Below, piece by piece: positions 28,467-38,479 of a DNA stretch of 64,000 bases. The stretch is from an uncultured Bacilli bacterium (GTDB lineage: Bacteria; Bacillota_I; Bacilli_A; ML615J-28; CAG-698): positions 18,991 through 82,990 of the forward strand of contig CANQVC010000003.1 in NCBI GenBank assembly GCA_947627195.1, written 5' to 3'. Position numbers and translations under genes: made by a program. Every line of letters starts with the position of its first letter. The stretch's first letter is position 1. The notes under the pieces were generated by a model. It saw only the letters and a list, made by a program, of their open reading frames with translations, had not been told where the DNA came from and did not search any database.

Positions 28467-28479
28467 TATCTCAACCTCC

Positions 28480-29160
28480 CTACAATAAGTCCCTTAACGT
28501 TATTTCACGGTAAATTGTATAAACAAATCCATACATTCTTTGGAATAAATCAAAGAACAATAAACATGCAAAGATTACAATCATAACAGCAATAACAGTA
28601 GCTAAAATTGTTAATACACATTGTAATAATCCATATTCATGAATACTAATAATGCCAAAGAAGAACATATAGAATGTTAAGAACGCACCTAAAGCAATAA
28701 CTAATGTATAAAGAGCCATTTCATCTTCCGCAAGCACATTACTTAAAATCATTCCAATTGATGTTGCCCAAATTAATGGATAAGTACAATAACATACCAT
28801 CATAAAGATTTCTTTCATATTACCTTTTCCATCAAATAAGGTTGTAACAGACCAGTTAGCAACAGTAACAACAGCAATTATTCCTACAACATAAGCTAAT
28901 TGAGTAAATGTATTTAAATCTTGAACATCATTATCATTTACTAAAAATCCATTGTATTGGAAGCTTAAAATATTAACAATAATCATGATAACTGCAAAAG
29001 CAATTGCTACAGATAGTTTTGCTCTTTTATAACGTTTAAATTCATCAAAACCTTTTAATGGGTGAATCAAAATGTATGCAGGAAATTTAATCATTTCTGT
29101 ATAAACAAATTTGAAAAATTGTTTAATTTTTTGACCAACTAATTTCATTTTTTCATTCAT
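28480..29160 (-). CDS. Yip1-domain membrane protein
   Basis: A 226-residue protein with a 30-residue cytosolic N-terminus ending in FKRYKRAK and five hydrophobic segments. The pattern 'HPLKGFDEFKR...' followed by helices and a TCTYPLIWATS loop is typical of YIP1-family proteins found inside Firmicute sugar-transport clusters. It overlaps the beta-propeller gene start by one base and precedes the DUF5696-like gene by 13 bases. Its role is not established; a part in assembling the envelope complex would be inference from context. Confidence 0.7.
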   Translation of the reverse strand: MNEKMKLVGQKIKQFFKFVYTEMIKFPAYILIHPLKGFDEFKRYKRAKLSVAIAFAVIMIIVNILSFQYNGFLVNDNDVQDLNTFTQLAYVVGIIAVVTVANWSVTTLFDGKGNMKEIFMMVCYCTYPLIWATSIGMILSNVLAEDEMALYTLVIALGAFLTFYMFFFGIISIHEYGLLQCVLTILATVIAVMIVIFACLLFFDLFQRMYGFVYTIYREITLRDLL

Positions 29161-31025
29161 TATTCATCACCTATTCCTGTCTCTTCTTCTTTCACAATGC
29201 CAAGTTTTTTTCTACGAATGTGGATTAAAACTTCAACACCAACAATAACTACTACTATTGTTATTACTACGGCAGAAAAGTATTTTTTAATAAGAGCATC
29301 ACGATATTGTTTAAATGCTTTTCCATAATAAACACGATCAGCACCTAATTTGAAATATTTCATTGCTTCTTTATAATCACCAAGTTCATTATATTTTTTA
29401 CCAATACCAACATATGCATATTCATAATTAGCATTTAAGGCAATAACTTGTTCCCAATAATCAGCTGCTGCTAATTCTTCAGTTTCTATACCAGTATCTT
29501 CATTTCCAATAATCCAATGACCATTTGCTTCTGTCACATCTTTATTTGGATCAGTAATTTTAGTATTGTAACTACCTATCCACCATGTCTTAGTGTTTTT
29601 GTTATAGGTAGGAATTTCACGAATGCTTCTACCGTTATATTCTTCTTTAACTGCTTTATTAATTATTTTCGCAATTTCAGTTGGTTCAAACTTAATAATT
29701 GTTTTGTAATATTTATCTAATACAAGAATTGTTTCACCTAAATATTGAACAGCAACAGGGTTTTGAATATTATCTGTATATACATCACCTTTTTCACCAG
29801 AGATGTATAATAAGTTACCTTCATTGTCGTATGTAAATAAACGTCCACGTTTAGAATCTACAACTGTATATACACCATAATCATTAACAGTAATACCATC
29901 AAATGTTGATGGATTAGTTGTACCTTGACCATCATTTGTTTTGATATATTTTGCATCACCTTTTGGAGCTGAATAACCATTACGACGTAATACATCTTTT
30001 CCAGATGGATTAATCTTTTTAATCATAATGTTATCATTTGTAATTCCTCCTGATTTAGGATCAGTAATGGCATATGATGTTGCATAAATCATGAAATTTG
30101 TATATACCATATCAGTAAATGATGTATTATGATAAGTTGTCATTTTTTCTCTTTGTGCTTGAGAAGCAAAGTTTCTCCAGAAAATATCCCATGCACTTAA
30201 TGTTACATAGTTAACACCTACATAAGCATTAAATTGACCATCTTTACCAAACTGCATAATTCCTTCACCAACATTATCACAAATAACATAAATTCTTCCA
30301 GCTGTATCTGATAATACTTCAGAAGGTGAAAACTTTTTATTTTCTAGTTGTTCTTCAGGTGCTGAGATAACTTGATATACATGAAATGTACCTTTTTCTT
30401 CATCAAATGAATTAGGATCAATAACTACAATTTGTTCATTTCCATTATCACAAATATAAATTAAATCAGAAAGTTCTCCTTTTTCTTTATCAGCATTAGG
30501 ATTAATACCACGATGAATGCTTAATGGAGAATTCAAATAAAGTTCTCCTTTTTTTATTGTGTCTTCATCTTTTTGTGTTTCACCTGGAGCTTGTTCTTCA
30601 GGAGTCGTTTCGCCTGGAGTTGGTTCTTCTGGTTCTTCTTCTTTTTCTGCTTGGACACCATTGACATCATCATCATTTGTATAACGTAATGTATCCGCAT
30701 CATAAATGAATTTATTTGTTTTTAAAATCAAATTCAAGTTTTCATCAAAAACAAACATATAATTTGATTTACTATCTAATGCATAAATCAATGTTTCATC
30801 TTCACCATTAAATACAAATAAGTCTGATGGTGAACTAAAATCACTAGCTTCAATACCTAACTTTTTATAATTATAAGGCATCTCATTAACTGTAAATCCT
30901 TCAGCTGAATAAATTACTTCACTTTTATGATTATAAGTGTAACCTGTAGCAGCTGAAACATGAGGTGTTGTAAAACAAACAAGAGCTAATAAAACAATGA
31001 TATAAAATCTAATTTTTTTCTTCAT
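29160..31025 (-). CDS. Secreted beta-propeller (NHL-like) protein with C-terminal membrane anchor
   Basis: A 621-residue protein: cleavable signal peptide (1-26, ending VSA), then six-bladed propeller-like repeats (DLFVFNGEDETLIYALDSKSNYMFVFD, DLIYICDNGNEQIVVID, YTVVDSKRGRLFTYDNEGN). It continues with a short TPR-like helical pair (YAYVGIGKKYNELGDYKEAMKYF), a single membrane helix at about 585-605 and a basic tail. A Pro/Glu/Thr linker at 131-155 interrupts the propeller. NHL-type propellers usually bind ligands or proteins. It sits between the MalG-type permease and the Yip1 gene, so a receptor or scaffold role at the transporter is likely but unproven. Confidence 0.7.
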   Translation of the reverse strand: MKKKIRFYIIVLLALVCFTTPHVSAATGYTYNHKSEVIYSAEGFTVNEMPYNYKKLGIEASDFSSPSDLFVFNGEDETLIYALDSKSNYMFVFDENLNLILKTNKFIYDADTLRYTNDDDVNGVQAEKEEEPEEPTPGETTPEEQAPGETQKDEDTIKKGELYLNSPLSIHRGINPNADKEKGELSDLIYICDNGNEQIVVIDPNSFDEEKGTFHVYQVISAPEEQLENKKFSPSEVLSDTAGRIYVICDNVGEGIMQFGKDGQFNAYVGVNYVTLSAWDIFWRNFASQAQREKMTTYHNTSFTDMVYTNFMIYATSYAITDPKSGGITNDNIMIKKINPSGKDVLRRNGYSAPKGDAKYIKTNDGQGTTNPSTFDGITVNDYGVYTVVDSKRGRLFTYDNEGNLLYISGEKGDVYTDNIQNPVAVQYLGETILVLDKYYKTIIKFEPTEIAKIINKAVKEEYNGRSIREIPTYNKNTKTWWIGSYNTKITDPNKDVTEANGHWIIGNEDTGIETEELAAADYWEQVIALNANYEYAYVGIGKKYNELGDYKEAMKYFKLGADRVYYGKAFKQYRDALIKKYFSAVVITIVVVIVGVEVLIHIRRKKLGIVKEEETGIGDE

Positions 31026-31035
31026 TTGTTTCCTC

Positions 31036-32016
31036 CTATTTCATTCCTGAATGTGCCATTGTTTCCATAACTTGTGATTGAGAAATAACAAACACAACAA
31101 TTGGAATAATAATCATAATTAAACTTACAGCAGCAAGTGTTCCTTGTCTTGCAGCACCAGCTGTCGCAATTTGACTTAAAGCATAACTTACCATCTTGAA
31201 ATCTTCACGATAGATTGTTGTGGAACCTGAGTTTGCCCACAAACTTTGGAATAGTAAGATTATTAATGTAACCCACGCAGGTTTAACAAGTGGCATTACA
31301 ATTGTCCAATAAATTCTAAATTCACTAGCGCCATCTATTTTAGCTGCTTCTATTAAACTTGTTGGTATTTGTTCCATGAATTGTTTCATTAAGAATAATC
31401 CCATTGAATAAGCAAAGGCAGGTAAAATAATTGACCAATATGAATCAATCAAATGTAACCAATTTAATACCATATAGTTTGGAATAGCTGTTACTGATGA
31501 TGGGAACATCAATGAATAAACAACAAGACCAAATATTAATGCACCACCTGGTACTTTATATTTTGCAAGTGGATAAGCACACATTGAAGCAATTATTACA
31601 TGTCCAAATGTTCCAAGAATTGTTACAAAAATAGTATTGAAGAAGTAACGACTAAATGGAACAAGTGATGAGCCTAAGGCGTTTGCTAAATCAGAAAAGT
31701 TATCAAGAGTTGGGTTCTTTACAAAAAATCTTGGAGGGTATAGGAAAATTTCATCTAGAGGTTTAAAAGCATTTGATACTGTTAAAACTAAAGGTAAAAT
31801 ACTTAATATACCAAATAATGCTAAAAAGACAAATAAGGCAATATCTCCACGAAGAGAACGGTTAACTCTTTTTCTTTTCTTTGAACGCATTTGAACTTTT
31901 AAATCACTGATTTCGGCGAAAGGACGGGAATCAATTTTTTTCGACTTACGTTCATTACGGTCAAGCTTTTGCTTTTTTTCTTTTTTCTCTTTCTTCTCTT
32001 TAGCCACCCTAATCAC
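31036..32016 (-). CDS. Carbohydrate ABC transporter permease, MalG type (first pair)
   Basis: A 326-residue inner-membrane importer subunit. A Lys/Glu-rich tail of about 50 residues precedes six membrane helices, with the EAA loop LIEAAKIDGASEFRIYW contacting the ATPase. It overlaps the MalF-type gene by eight bases. Together with that gene and the giant binding protein it makes the first importer set of the operon. Confidence 0.92.
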   Translation of the reverse strand: MIRVAKEKKEKKEKKQKLDRNERKSKKIDSRPFAEISDLKVQMRSKKRKRVNRSLRGDIALFVFLALFGILSILPLVLTVSNAFKPLDEIFLYPPRFFVKNPTLDNFSDLANALGSSLVPFSRYFFNTIFVTILGTFGHVIIASMCAYPLAKYKVPGGALIFGLVVYSLMFPSSVTAIPNYMVLNWLHLIDSYWSIILPAFAYSMGLFLMKQFMEQIPTSLIEAAKIDGASEFRIYWTIVMPLVKPAWVTLIILLFQSLWANSGSTTIYREDFKMVSYALSQIATAGAARQGTLAAVSLIMIIIPIVVFVISQSQVMETMAHSGMK

Positions 32017-33004
32017 CCAACTTTCTAATAATCTTTTGAATTAATTTGTTCAATAAAATTGATGCGACAAACAATATCGTTGCAATAGCTGATGCATAAC
32101 CCATTTCAAAACGTAAACTACCATAATCTGTTAAGTGGTTTACAATTGTATGACCAGCATAAGATACTGAAGGGAAACCAGCTAAAGATGTTGTAATAGA
32201 ACCTACTCCTAAAGCAGAAGATATTTGAATAACGGCACTAAACATTAGTTGTGGTTTTAATTGTGGTAAAGTAATATACCATAATTCTTGCCAACGATTC
32301 TTTACTCCATCGACAGCTGCTGCTTCATATAGTGTTTTATCTACACCTTTTAAACCAGCTATTAATGCTAAGAAGTTAACACCTAAACTCATCCATAATT
32401 GAACAATAATTACGATTGGTAAAATGTATTTCGCATTTGTTAACCAAGTAATTGGTTGAGAAATAAATCCCCATGACATTAAGAACGAGTTAGCATATCC
32501 ATACATATCACTTGAGAATATTAATGTCCAAATAGTAATGGCATTTCCTGAAAGAGATGGTGCATAGAAAACTAAGGTCATGATGGTTCTTAATTTACCA
32601 GGTAATTCATTAATTAACCATGCCATAACAAATGACATTAAATAACCAAGTGGTCCACATATAACTGCTATAATTAATGTATTCTTAACAGCTGTTATAA
32701 ATATTTCATCATCTAAAAATAAAGTTAAATAGTTTTTAAATCCTAACCATGAAGGAGCTTCTAACATATTAAAGTAGGTGAAACTTAAGCAGAAACTCAT
32801 AACTACAGGAACGACTGTAAATAATGTAAATAGAATAACATAAGGTAACATCATTAAATATAATGTTCTATTTAAATATAATTTACGTCTTAATGGTTTT
32901 TTTCTACTCCAATGGTCGATTTTAATACCAGTTCGATGTTTCCAATCTAAGAATTGGTGCCATTTTTCTTTGAACCAGTTTTCTTTTTTTACTGTTTCTT
33001 CCAT
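32009..33004 (-). CDS. Carbohydrate ABC transporter permease, MalF type (first pair)
   Basis: A 331-residue permease with six membrane helices after a 50-residue cytosolic N-terminus and EAA loop LYEAAAVDGVKNRWQELW. It begins ten bases after the binding-protein gene with an AGGAGGAAAAT site, and its C-terminus overlaps the MalG-type partner. Family members import oligosaccharides (CUT1). Confidence 0.92.
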   Translation of the reverse strand: MEETVKKENWFKEKWHQFLDWKHRTGIKIDHWSRKKPLRRKLYLNRTLYLMMLPYVILFTLFTVVPVVMSFCLSFTYFNMLEAPSWLGFKNYLTLFLDDEIFITAVKNTLIIAVICGPLGYLMSFVMAWLINELPGKLRTIMTLVFYAPSLSGNAITIWTLIFSSDMYGYANSFLMSWGFISQPITWLTNAKYILPIVIIVQLWMSLGVNFLALIAGLKGVDKTLYEAAAVDGVKNRWQELWYITLPQLKPQLMFSAVIQISSALGVGSITTSLAGFPSVSYAGHTIVNHLTDYGSLRFEMGYASAIATILFVASILLNKLIQKIIRKLGD

Positions 33005-33014
33005 TATTTTCCTC

Positions 33015-36000
33015 CTACTTCTTTGCTGCTTTCGTTGATGTTGCTAAACCAAATTCTTCACGTTTTCTGTCAATTTCACTATTGATTGTTAAGATGTAAT
33101 CAGATAATGTTTGACGTGGGTTTTCGTTATTATTAACAACATAACGGAATGCATTTTCAAGGTTACGTCCAGTATAATATCCACCAGCAACTTCTGGAAC
33201 ACCAATTGTTTGTTCCCATTGATCTAACAATACGGCTTGTTCTTTTGTCGTCCATGATAAACGTTTAAATGCTTCAACATTTGCAGTATTATGACGAGCT
33301 GCAGCTCCTAAAATTGCTTCAATTTCACGAGCATATCCAGCTTGTGTATCAGCACTTGTGAACCATTGCATGAACTTCCATGATTCAAATGGTACATCTG
33401 TTTGTTTCATCATTATTAATGCTGTACCACTTGCAGCACCTAAATAATCAATTTCACCATTTTCTTTTTCAATACCAGGAAGTAATGCAAAATCCCATTT
33501 ACCACGAATTTCTGGTGCAGAAACAGCTAATGTATTATAAATATCATAATTAACAATACCAATTGGTGTTTCACCACTACGGAAACGGTTAACGAAACTT
33601 GCTTGAAGTGGGAAACTATAATCAGTATAGAAACTAGTCCAAAATTCGAATGCTCTCATTGCAGCTTCAGAATCAAAATTTGATTCAACATATTCTTCAC
33701 CAAATTCATTAATAGATGTTCTATAAAATGCTGATTCTCTAGCATTATCAACTGATTGATATAAATATGATGCAAATATTTGGTTAACAACACTTGATGA
33801 ACCTACTGTATTCAATGGTAAATAACATTCAAAATGTTGAATCTGTAATTCAGGAATTAAATTGATTAAATTATCCCAAGTTCTTGGAACTGACCAATCA
33901 TATTCTTCAAACATATCAGTACGATAGAATAATACTAAGAAACTTTGAGTATATGGAAGAGCATAATAACCACCTTCAAATTCATATGGTACCATCGCAC
34001 TTTGTTTGAACCACATTGTTTCTTCATTTAAGGCAATTTCTTCAAATGAAGGGACATTATTATAACCAATTTCATCTAATGCAGATCTTGAGAAAGTTGT
34101 TAAATCAAATGTAGCACCACGTAAAGCATAATTTACAGGAGTACCATTTGCTACGTTAATTGCAACATCTGGACCACGCCCTGCAAGTGTTGCCGTTAAT
34201 AATACATCTGGAGAAACAACTTTTAGACTTACATTAACTCCATTTAATACACTATTAGGATTACTTCTTTCTTCATTAATCATACTACTAATTGCATTAG
34301 CTTGTTCACGTCCTTGGTTTTCACTAGTTAATAGCCATACATCTACATCTTTCCATTCACTATTAGCTTCAGTCAAACCAACACTTTCATAATCATAGAA
34401 GAATGATAAAACAAATCCTTTAATATTAAACCATAGACTACCAAAGGCATTTGGATTTGCTTTTGGAAGTTTGTAATCAGAACTATGAACTACAAGATAA
34501 TCAATTGATAAAGCTTGTTGACTTACATCTAGAATCCATGTTCCTAATGAAGAAATATTTGTACTAAAATCAGATAGATTTTTTTGAATTTTATAATGAT
34601 CTTTAATAAATTGTTTTAATTGAACTGACATTGTTTCAAGTGATGCTGTTTCACTACTCTTTTCTCCAGAAATTTCAGTAATTTTTTTGGAAACATCAGT
34701 TAATGTATCAACAGCTTCTTGGAATTTTTCTTTTGCTTCAGCAATGAATTCTTTTCCACTGTCACCACCAAAATAATTAATGTATGGGTCAGGATTAATA
34801 CCAGTCTTTTGAATGATACGACGATATAATTTATTTAAATCATCAATGACATATTGAACACGACTAATTTGTGTTGCATAATCACCTAAAGTACATTCTA
34901 ATGTAATTGTATGTTTTCCTTTAGTTAGGTAGAATAAGAATGCTTCTTTATCAGTACCTAATGTAACGATACTCCAGTCACTATTGTAAACAAATTTACA
35001 ATTTTGTGCTTCTGCAAAAGGTGTTTCACCATCAATAGCAAGTTTTCTTGTTGAGAATAATCCACGGGAAACATTTTGTTTACAACGAAGTGATATTTCA
35101 TACATGCCTTCTTCTTGAACTTCAAAGTCCCATGTAATCCAATCACCTGGTGTACTCCATTTAGCACCACCAATTGTATTTAATACTAATTTAACTGGTG
35201 ATGATTTTGTTTTATTATGGTTTTCATCAATACAAACATTATATGCACTTGTTCTATCAGATACAGCATAAATTGTTGAAGAAGATCTAACAACATTAGT
35301 TGTACGACCATCTTCTTCAGGTCCACCTTCACCTTGAATTTGATATGCTACTTTACCACTAACAACTGGTTTACCTTGATATTGTGCTTTGTATTCTTCA
35401 TATGAAATATATTTTTCAATACTTGTAACAAATACTTTAGAAACTAACATATTTTCACGAATTGATTCAATACCAATTGTATGAGCACCAGCTGTAAAAT
35501 AAATCATATATGGTTCTGTCACATATCCAACTTGATCATATACATATGAAGCTCTTAATTCAGGTTTTTCAACTTGTTTTGGTTTAATTTCATTTCCAGC
35601 TAAATCGACTAATTTACTACTTCCATCAGTAAATATTCTTTGGAATGCAACATTTGATAAATCGCTATATGGTATTTCTCCATCTATTTCAATTGCACGT
35701 TCAATATTAGCACCACCACTTGGTTCACCATCAGGATATACTTCTTCAGTTGATGGCATATATTCTAACAATAAATTATAAAAACCATTTTCAGGAATAA
35801 CAACATCATAAATTAATTTTCCTAATGTTCCACTATAATTATAACTAACTTCATTAATTGTATGTGTAGCTCCTGTTGTAGTATCAAGTCCACTATTAGC
35901 ATCTTGAGTTAATGTTGCATTATATTCAGCAGGAATTGCTTTATTTTCACCATTAACAACATAAGGATGATTTTCTGGGAAATTTTGTGGATAACTTTCC

Positions 36001-36182
36001 ACATATTCTTTGTATTCACCACTTAATTCACTACCTCTAAGTGGAGTTGAATTAGACAATTTATGTCCACTACCAAAGCTTTGAATAACAACAACAAGAA
36101 GAAAAACAAATACAGCAACGCCTATAGCAATTAACGCTATTCTTTTTATCATCTTGCTCGATATTTTAATTTTGCGTTTCAT
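33015..36182 (-). CDS. Giant membrane-anchored sugar-binding protein with N-terminal carbohydrate-binding-like modules
   Basis: Starting at the ATG at 36182 (AAGGAGGAG six bases upstream) gives 1055 residues; a longer frame to 36197 has no good site. A single N-terminal membrane helix with no lipobox Cys tethers it. Two beta-sandwich modules follow (about 125-260 and 335-450), each with 'GFYNL/GMYEI' and 'AGAHTIGIES/KGKHTITLEC' strands as in CBM6/35-like domains. Next come a helical stretch (450-570) and a family-1 solute-binding domain (615-1055; LLTATLAGRGPDVAI, AASGTALIMMKQT, WKFMQWFTS). Normal binding proteins are about 450-residue lipoproteins, so both size and anchoring are unusual. Overlaps GH20 by 17 bases. 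Confidence 0.85.
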   Translation of the reverse strand: MKRKIKISSKMIKRIALIAIGVAVFVFLLVVVIQSFGSGHKLSNSTPLRGSELSGEYKEYVESYPQNFPENHPYVVNGENKAIPAEYNATLTQDANSGLDTTTGATHTINEVSYNYSGTLGKLIYDVVIPENGFYNLLLEYMPSTEEVYPDGEPSGGANIERAIEIDGEIPYSDLSNVAFQRIFTDGSSKLVDLAGNEIKPKQVEKPELRASYVYDQVGYVTEPYMIYFTAGAHTIGIESIRENMLVSKVFVTSIEKYISYEEYKAQYQGKPVVSGKVAYQIQGEGGPEEDGRTTNVVRSSSTIYAVSDRTSAYNVCIDENHNKTKSSPVKLVLNTIGGAKWSTPGDWITWDFEVQEEGMYEISLRCKQNVSRGLFSTRKLAIDGETPFAEAQNCKFVYNSDWSIVTLGTDKEAFLFYLTKGKHTITLECTLGDYATQISRVQYVIDDLNKLYRRIIQKTGINPDPYINYFGGDSGKEFIAEAKEKFQEAVDTLTDVSKKITEISGEKSSETASLETMSVQLKQFIKDHYKIQKNLSDFSTNISSLGTWILDVSQQALSIDYLVVHSSDYKLPKANPNAFGSLWFNIKGFVLSFFYDYESVGLTEANSEWKDVDVWLLTSENQGREQANAISSMINEERSNPNSVLNGVNVSLKVVSPDVLLTATLAGRGPDVAINVANGTPVNYALRGATFDLTTFSRSALDEIGYNNVPSFEEIALNEETMWFKQSAMVPYEFEGGYYALPYTQSFLVLFYRTDMFEEYDWSVPRTWDNLINLIPELQIQHFECYLPLNTVGSSSVVNQIFASYLYQSVDNARESAFYRTSINEFGEEYVESNFDSEAAMRAFEFWTSFYTDYSFPLQASFVNRFRSGETPIGIVNYDIYNTLAVSAPEIRGKWDFALLPGIEKENGEIDYLGAASGTALIMMKQTDVPFESWKFMQWFTSADTQAGYAREIEAILGAAARHNTANVEAFKRLSWTTKEQAVLLDQWEQTIGVPEVAGGYYTGRNLENAFRYVVNNNENPRQTLSDYILTINSEIDRKREEFGLATSTKAAKK

Positions 36183-38019
36183 GAGCTCCTCCTTCATAAA
36201 AATCTAAACTCTTTATAGCAAATTCTTTCAGTTTTTCTAAATTTAAAATAGTTTTATCTAAACCACTATATTTATTACGAATTAACCAAATTCTTTTTAA
36301 TTCCAATATTAATCCATCTATCGAACCAATTGCTTCTTTTAGACAAGCAAGGCGATATTCGATATCAACTTTTGGTTGATGAGCTAGACTAACTTTCATA
36401 ATTGTTTTTAAAACATTAATTGAATGAATAATTTCATCTTTAACTAATGAATCAACATCAGCAAATGATAATTCTTTACATTTTTGTTCAAAGAAATCAT
36501 TCAATAAAATAAATTCTTCTAAACTTAAATAATTATATTTCATTTTAGAAGTGAAATATTGAATTGGATCTTTTTCTTTTAAAGCATTTAATGCCCAAAC
36601 CATTGAATAAAATGTTACACTACCATTACCTGTATAATGTGGTTCATATTTAAAATATGTACCAATATCCATCAATATATCAGAAATTAATTCTTTGGAA
36701 TCATGGAAGATATAATGATTTAAATAATATTTTAAATCTTTATAAGTTCCTTCTTTACAACGATAACTTAATAAACCAGCATAAGCTAAAGGAGCAAATG
36801 AAATTGGTAAATGTTGCAAATGACCAACATCTCCCCAATCAGTAAGAATAACTCCCATTCCACCTAATTTATAAATATCCCAAACAGCATTATTAATTGT
36901 TTCTAACCAGTCTTGAGTTCGACCTAATAATGTGCACCATGTAGTAGTTCCTGGAGCAGCCATAAATTTAACCCCAGCATTTTTTAATTTTGATAAATGA
37001 TCGTAGAAAGGATATTCAGCATCATATCCCCAATCAACAAATATCATATCTTTAGGAATTTTTGATAAGACATTGTCATGACGAATAAGAACATCTCCCC
37101 AAATTAATGGTGTTTTATGATATTTCTTTATTTCTTCATATGCTTTTATTGTATAATCTAAATATACATTTTCTTCGCCATATTTTTCACATTCTTCTTT
37201 AGATTTATCTTTTCCTAATTCGAATGGTTCATCAAAATTCATATGAAAATAAGATGATTTAAAATGAGGGAGCATATCGTGATACATTTTTTTAACTAAT
37301 TCAATTGACTTTTCATCTAAAGGATTTAAAGTACTAGGTTTCCGATGTGAGCCCCATAAATCAATTCCATTAGGTGCTTCAGCAAGTTCTTTAAATTCAT
37401 CTTTTTCAAGCCAATCAGTCATATGTCCAAATCCATTTTGATTTGGTACAAAATCTATTTCGTGTAATAAAGCATAATCTTCAATTTCATGATATTCATC
37501 AAGACTTAAATATGAATCTTTTTCTAGATATTGTTTAAATGATTTATATTCAAAACTAAATCCTTCAACATATAATTCTAAATGATTCATTTTTAAATCA
37601 CTCATTATATCAATAATTTTCTTTACAGTTTCTACCTTTGGCACTTTATTACGACTAATATCGTAAGTAAATCCTCTAATTTCAATATCAGGACCATCTT
37701 CAATATGAACACATTTCATAAAAGGGTGATATATCTGTTTTAACGTTTTCACAGCATAATAAAAACCACTATTACTATTAGCATATATTGTAATTTTGTT
37801 TGGTTCAATATCAAGTTCGTAATATTGATCTTTTAAAGATTTTTTTGTTATTAATAAAAAGTTGCTTTCCTCTTTAGATACTTGTTTATATTTTATAAAT
37901 TCATTTAATTCTTGTATAACAGATTTTATGTTTATATCAAAGTAAATAAAGAATTCTGTTATATTTAATTCACCAAGTAAATCCTTTTGAATTTTTACTC
38001 TAGGGTAAATGAGATACAT
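36166..38019 (-). CDS. Intracellular GH20 beta-N-acetylhexosaminidase
   Basis: A 617-residue enzyme without signal peptide, so it should act in the cytoplasm on imported oligosaccharides. The N-terminal part (1-110) is the GH20b-type alpha/beta domain. The barrel follows (IRGFTYDISRNKVP, PNQNGFGHM), with the catalytic Asp-Glu pair in HMNFDEPFELG and the active-site tryptophans WGD, VDWG and TDWGD. Substrates of the family are terminal GlcNAc or GalNAc residues. It is the first gene of the operon; AAGGAGGAAT precedes the ATG and a consensus-like promoter lies at 38061-38089. This suggests the transporter brings in amino-sugar glycans such as mucin, milk, chitin or wall fragments; which one is not decided by sequence. 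Confidence 0.9.
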   Translation of the reverse strand: MYLIYPRVKIQKDLLGELNITEFFIYFDINIKSVIQELNEFIKYKQVSKEESNFLLITKKSLKDQYYELDIEPNKITIYANSNSGFYYAVKTLKQIYHPFMKCVHIEDGPDIEIRGFTYDISRNKVPKVETVKKIIDIMSDLKMNHLELYVEGFSFEYKSFKQYLEKDSYLSLDEYHEIEDYALLHEIDFVPNQNGFGHMTDWLEKDEFKELAEAPNGIDLWGSHRKPSTLNPLDEKSIELVKKMYHDMLPHFKSSYFHMNFDEPFELGKDKSKEECEKYGEENVYLDYTIKAYEEIKKYHKTPLIWGDVLIRHDNVLSKIPKDMIFVDWGYDAEYPFYDHLSKLKNAGVKFMAAPGTTTWCTLLGRTQDWLETINNAVWDIYKLGGMGVILTDWGDVGHLQHLPISFAPLAYAGLLSYRCKEGTYKDLKYYLNHYIFHDSKELISDILMDIGTYFKYEPHYTGNGSVTFYSMVWALNALKEKDPIQYFTSKMKYNYLSLEEFILLNDFFEQKCKELSFADVDSLVKDEIIHSINVLKTIMKVSLAHQPKVDIEYRLACLKEAIGSIDGLILELKRIWLIRNKYSGLDKTILNLEKLKEFAIKSLDFYEGGAHETQN

Positions 38020-38060
38020 GATTCCTCCTTTCTAGAAAAAGCGTTTTTTCTCTTATGTTT

Positions 38061-38089
38061 ATTATACCATAGTATACCATTTTTTTCAA
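38061..38089 (-). promoter_or_regulatory. Promoter of the GH20/ABC operon with overlapping direct repeats
   Basis: Minus strand TTGAAA (38089-38084), 17-base spacer, TATAAT (38066-38061), about 42 bases before GH20. Two copies of TATACCAT (forward 38063-38070 and 38073-38080) lie one helical turn apart across the -10 and spacer, a possible repressor site. The -35 touches the 18-bp repeat flanking the MITE-like element. Confidence 0.8.
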
Positions 38090-38106
38090 GGCATATTTCA
38101 ATTTTT
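38089..38106. repeat. Left copy of 18-bp direct repeat (target-site duplication)
   Basis: AGGCATATTTCAATTTTT directly abuts the left end of the 38107-38479 element. An identical copy abuts the right end. Confidence 0.85.
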
Positions 38107-38479
38107 GTTAATACTTTTTCAAAATGATACCAGTTTCTCATTTTTCAAAATGATACCACCTATTTGATATTTTTTTAATTGTTTTAATATATATGACCAT
38201 ATATTCAATAATATTTGAAATTGTATTTATTTCATAAATTGTTTTAAAATTAATGATTTTATTAACACATATAACTCTTTTTAATTAAAAACAGCTAATA
38301 AATAAAGTATTTTATCTAAAAAAAAGTCAATTTAAAATTTAAATTATATTTCAAATAAAAATAATCAATAGCTAAAGATTACTAAATATTTTAAAAAAAT
38401 TATTTTACTTAACTAAAACAATATTATATTTTTACTAATTTCAAATATTTAAATGGTATCATTTTGATTAATGATTAAC
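38107..38479. mobile_element. MITE-like non-coding element with 26-bp terminal inverted repeats
   Basis: The ends are inverted repeats matching in 22 of 26 positions: left 38107-38132 and right 38454-38479, both beginning GTTAAT and sharing the core TCAAAATGATACCA. Exact 18-bp direct repeats flank both ends with no spare base, as expected for a target duplication. The left end holds a second copy of TTTTTCAAAATGATACCA (38141-38158), 26 bases inside the first. The 373-bp interior is extremely AT-rich with no meaningful open frame, so it is non-autonomous. A transposase source is not in the window. It sits 17 bp upstream of the GH20 operon -35 box. Confidence 0.8.

Noticed and set aside
38115..38158. 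CRISPR-like repeat pair
   Set aside because: Only two copies 26 bases apart, each part of the terminal repeat of the MITE-like element; no array and no cas genes.
38133..38453. Transposase gene or remnant inside the 38107-38479 element
   Set aside because: All six frames are broken by frequent stops and the sequence is nearly pure A and T; nothing like a DDE or HUH protein is visible.
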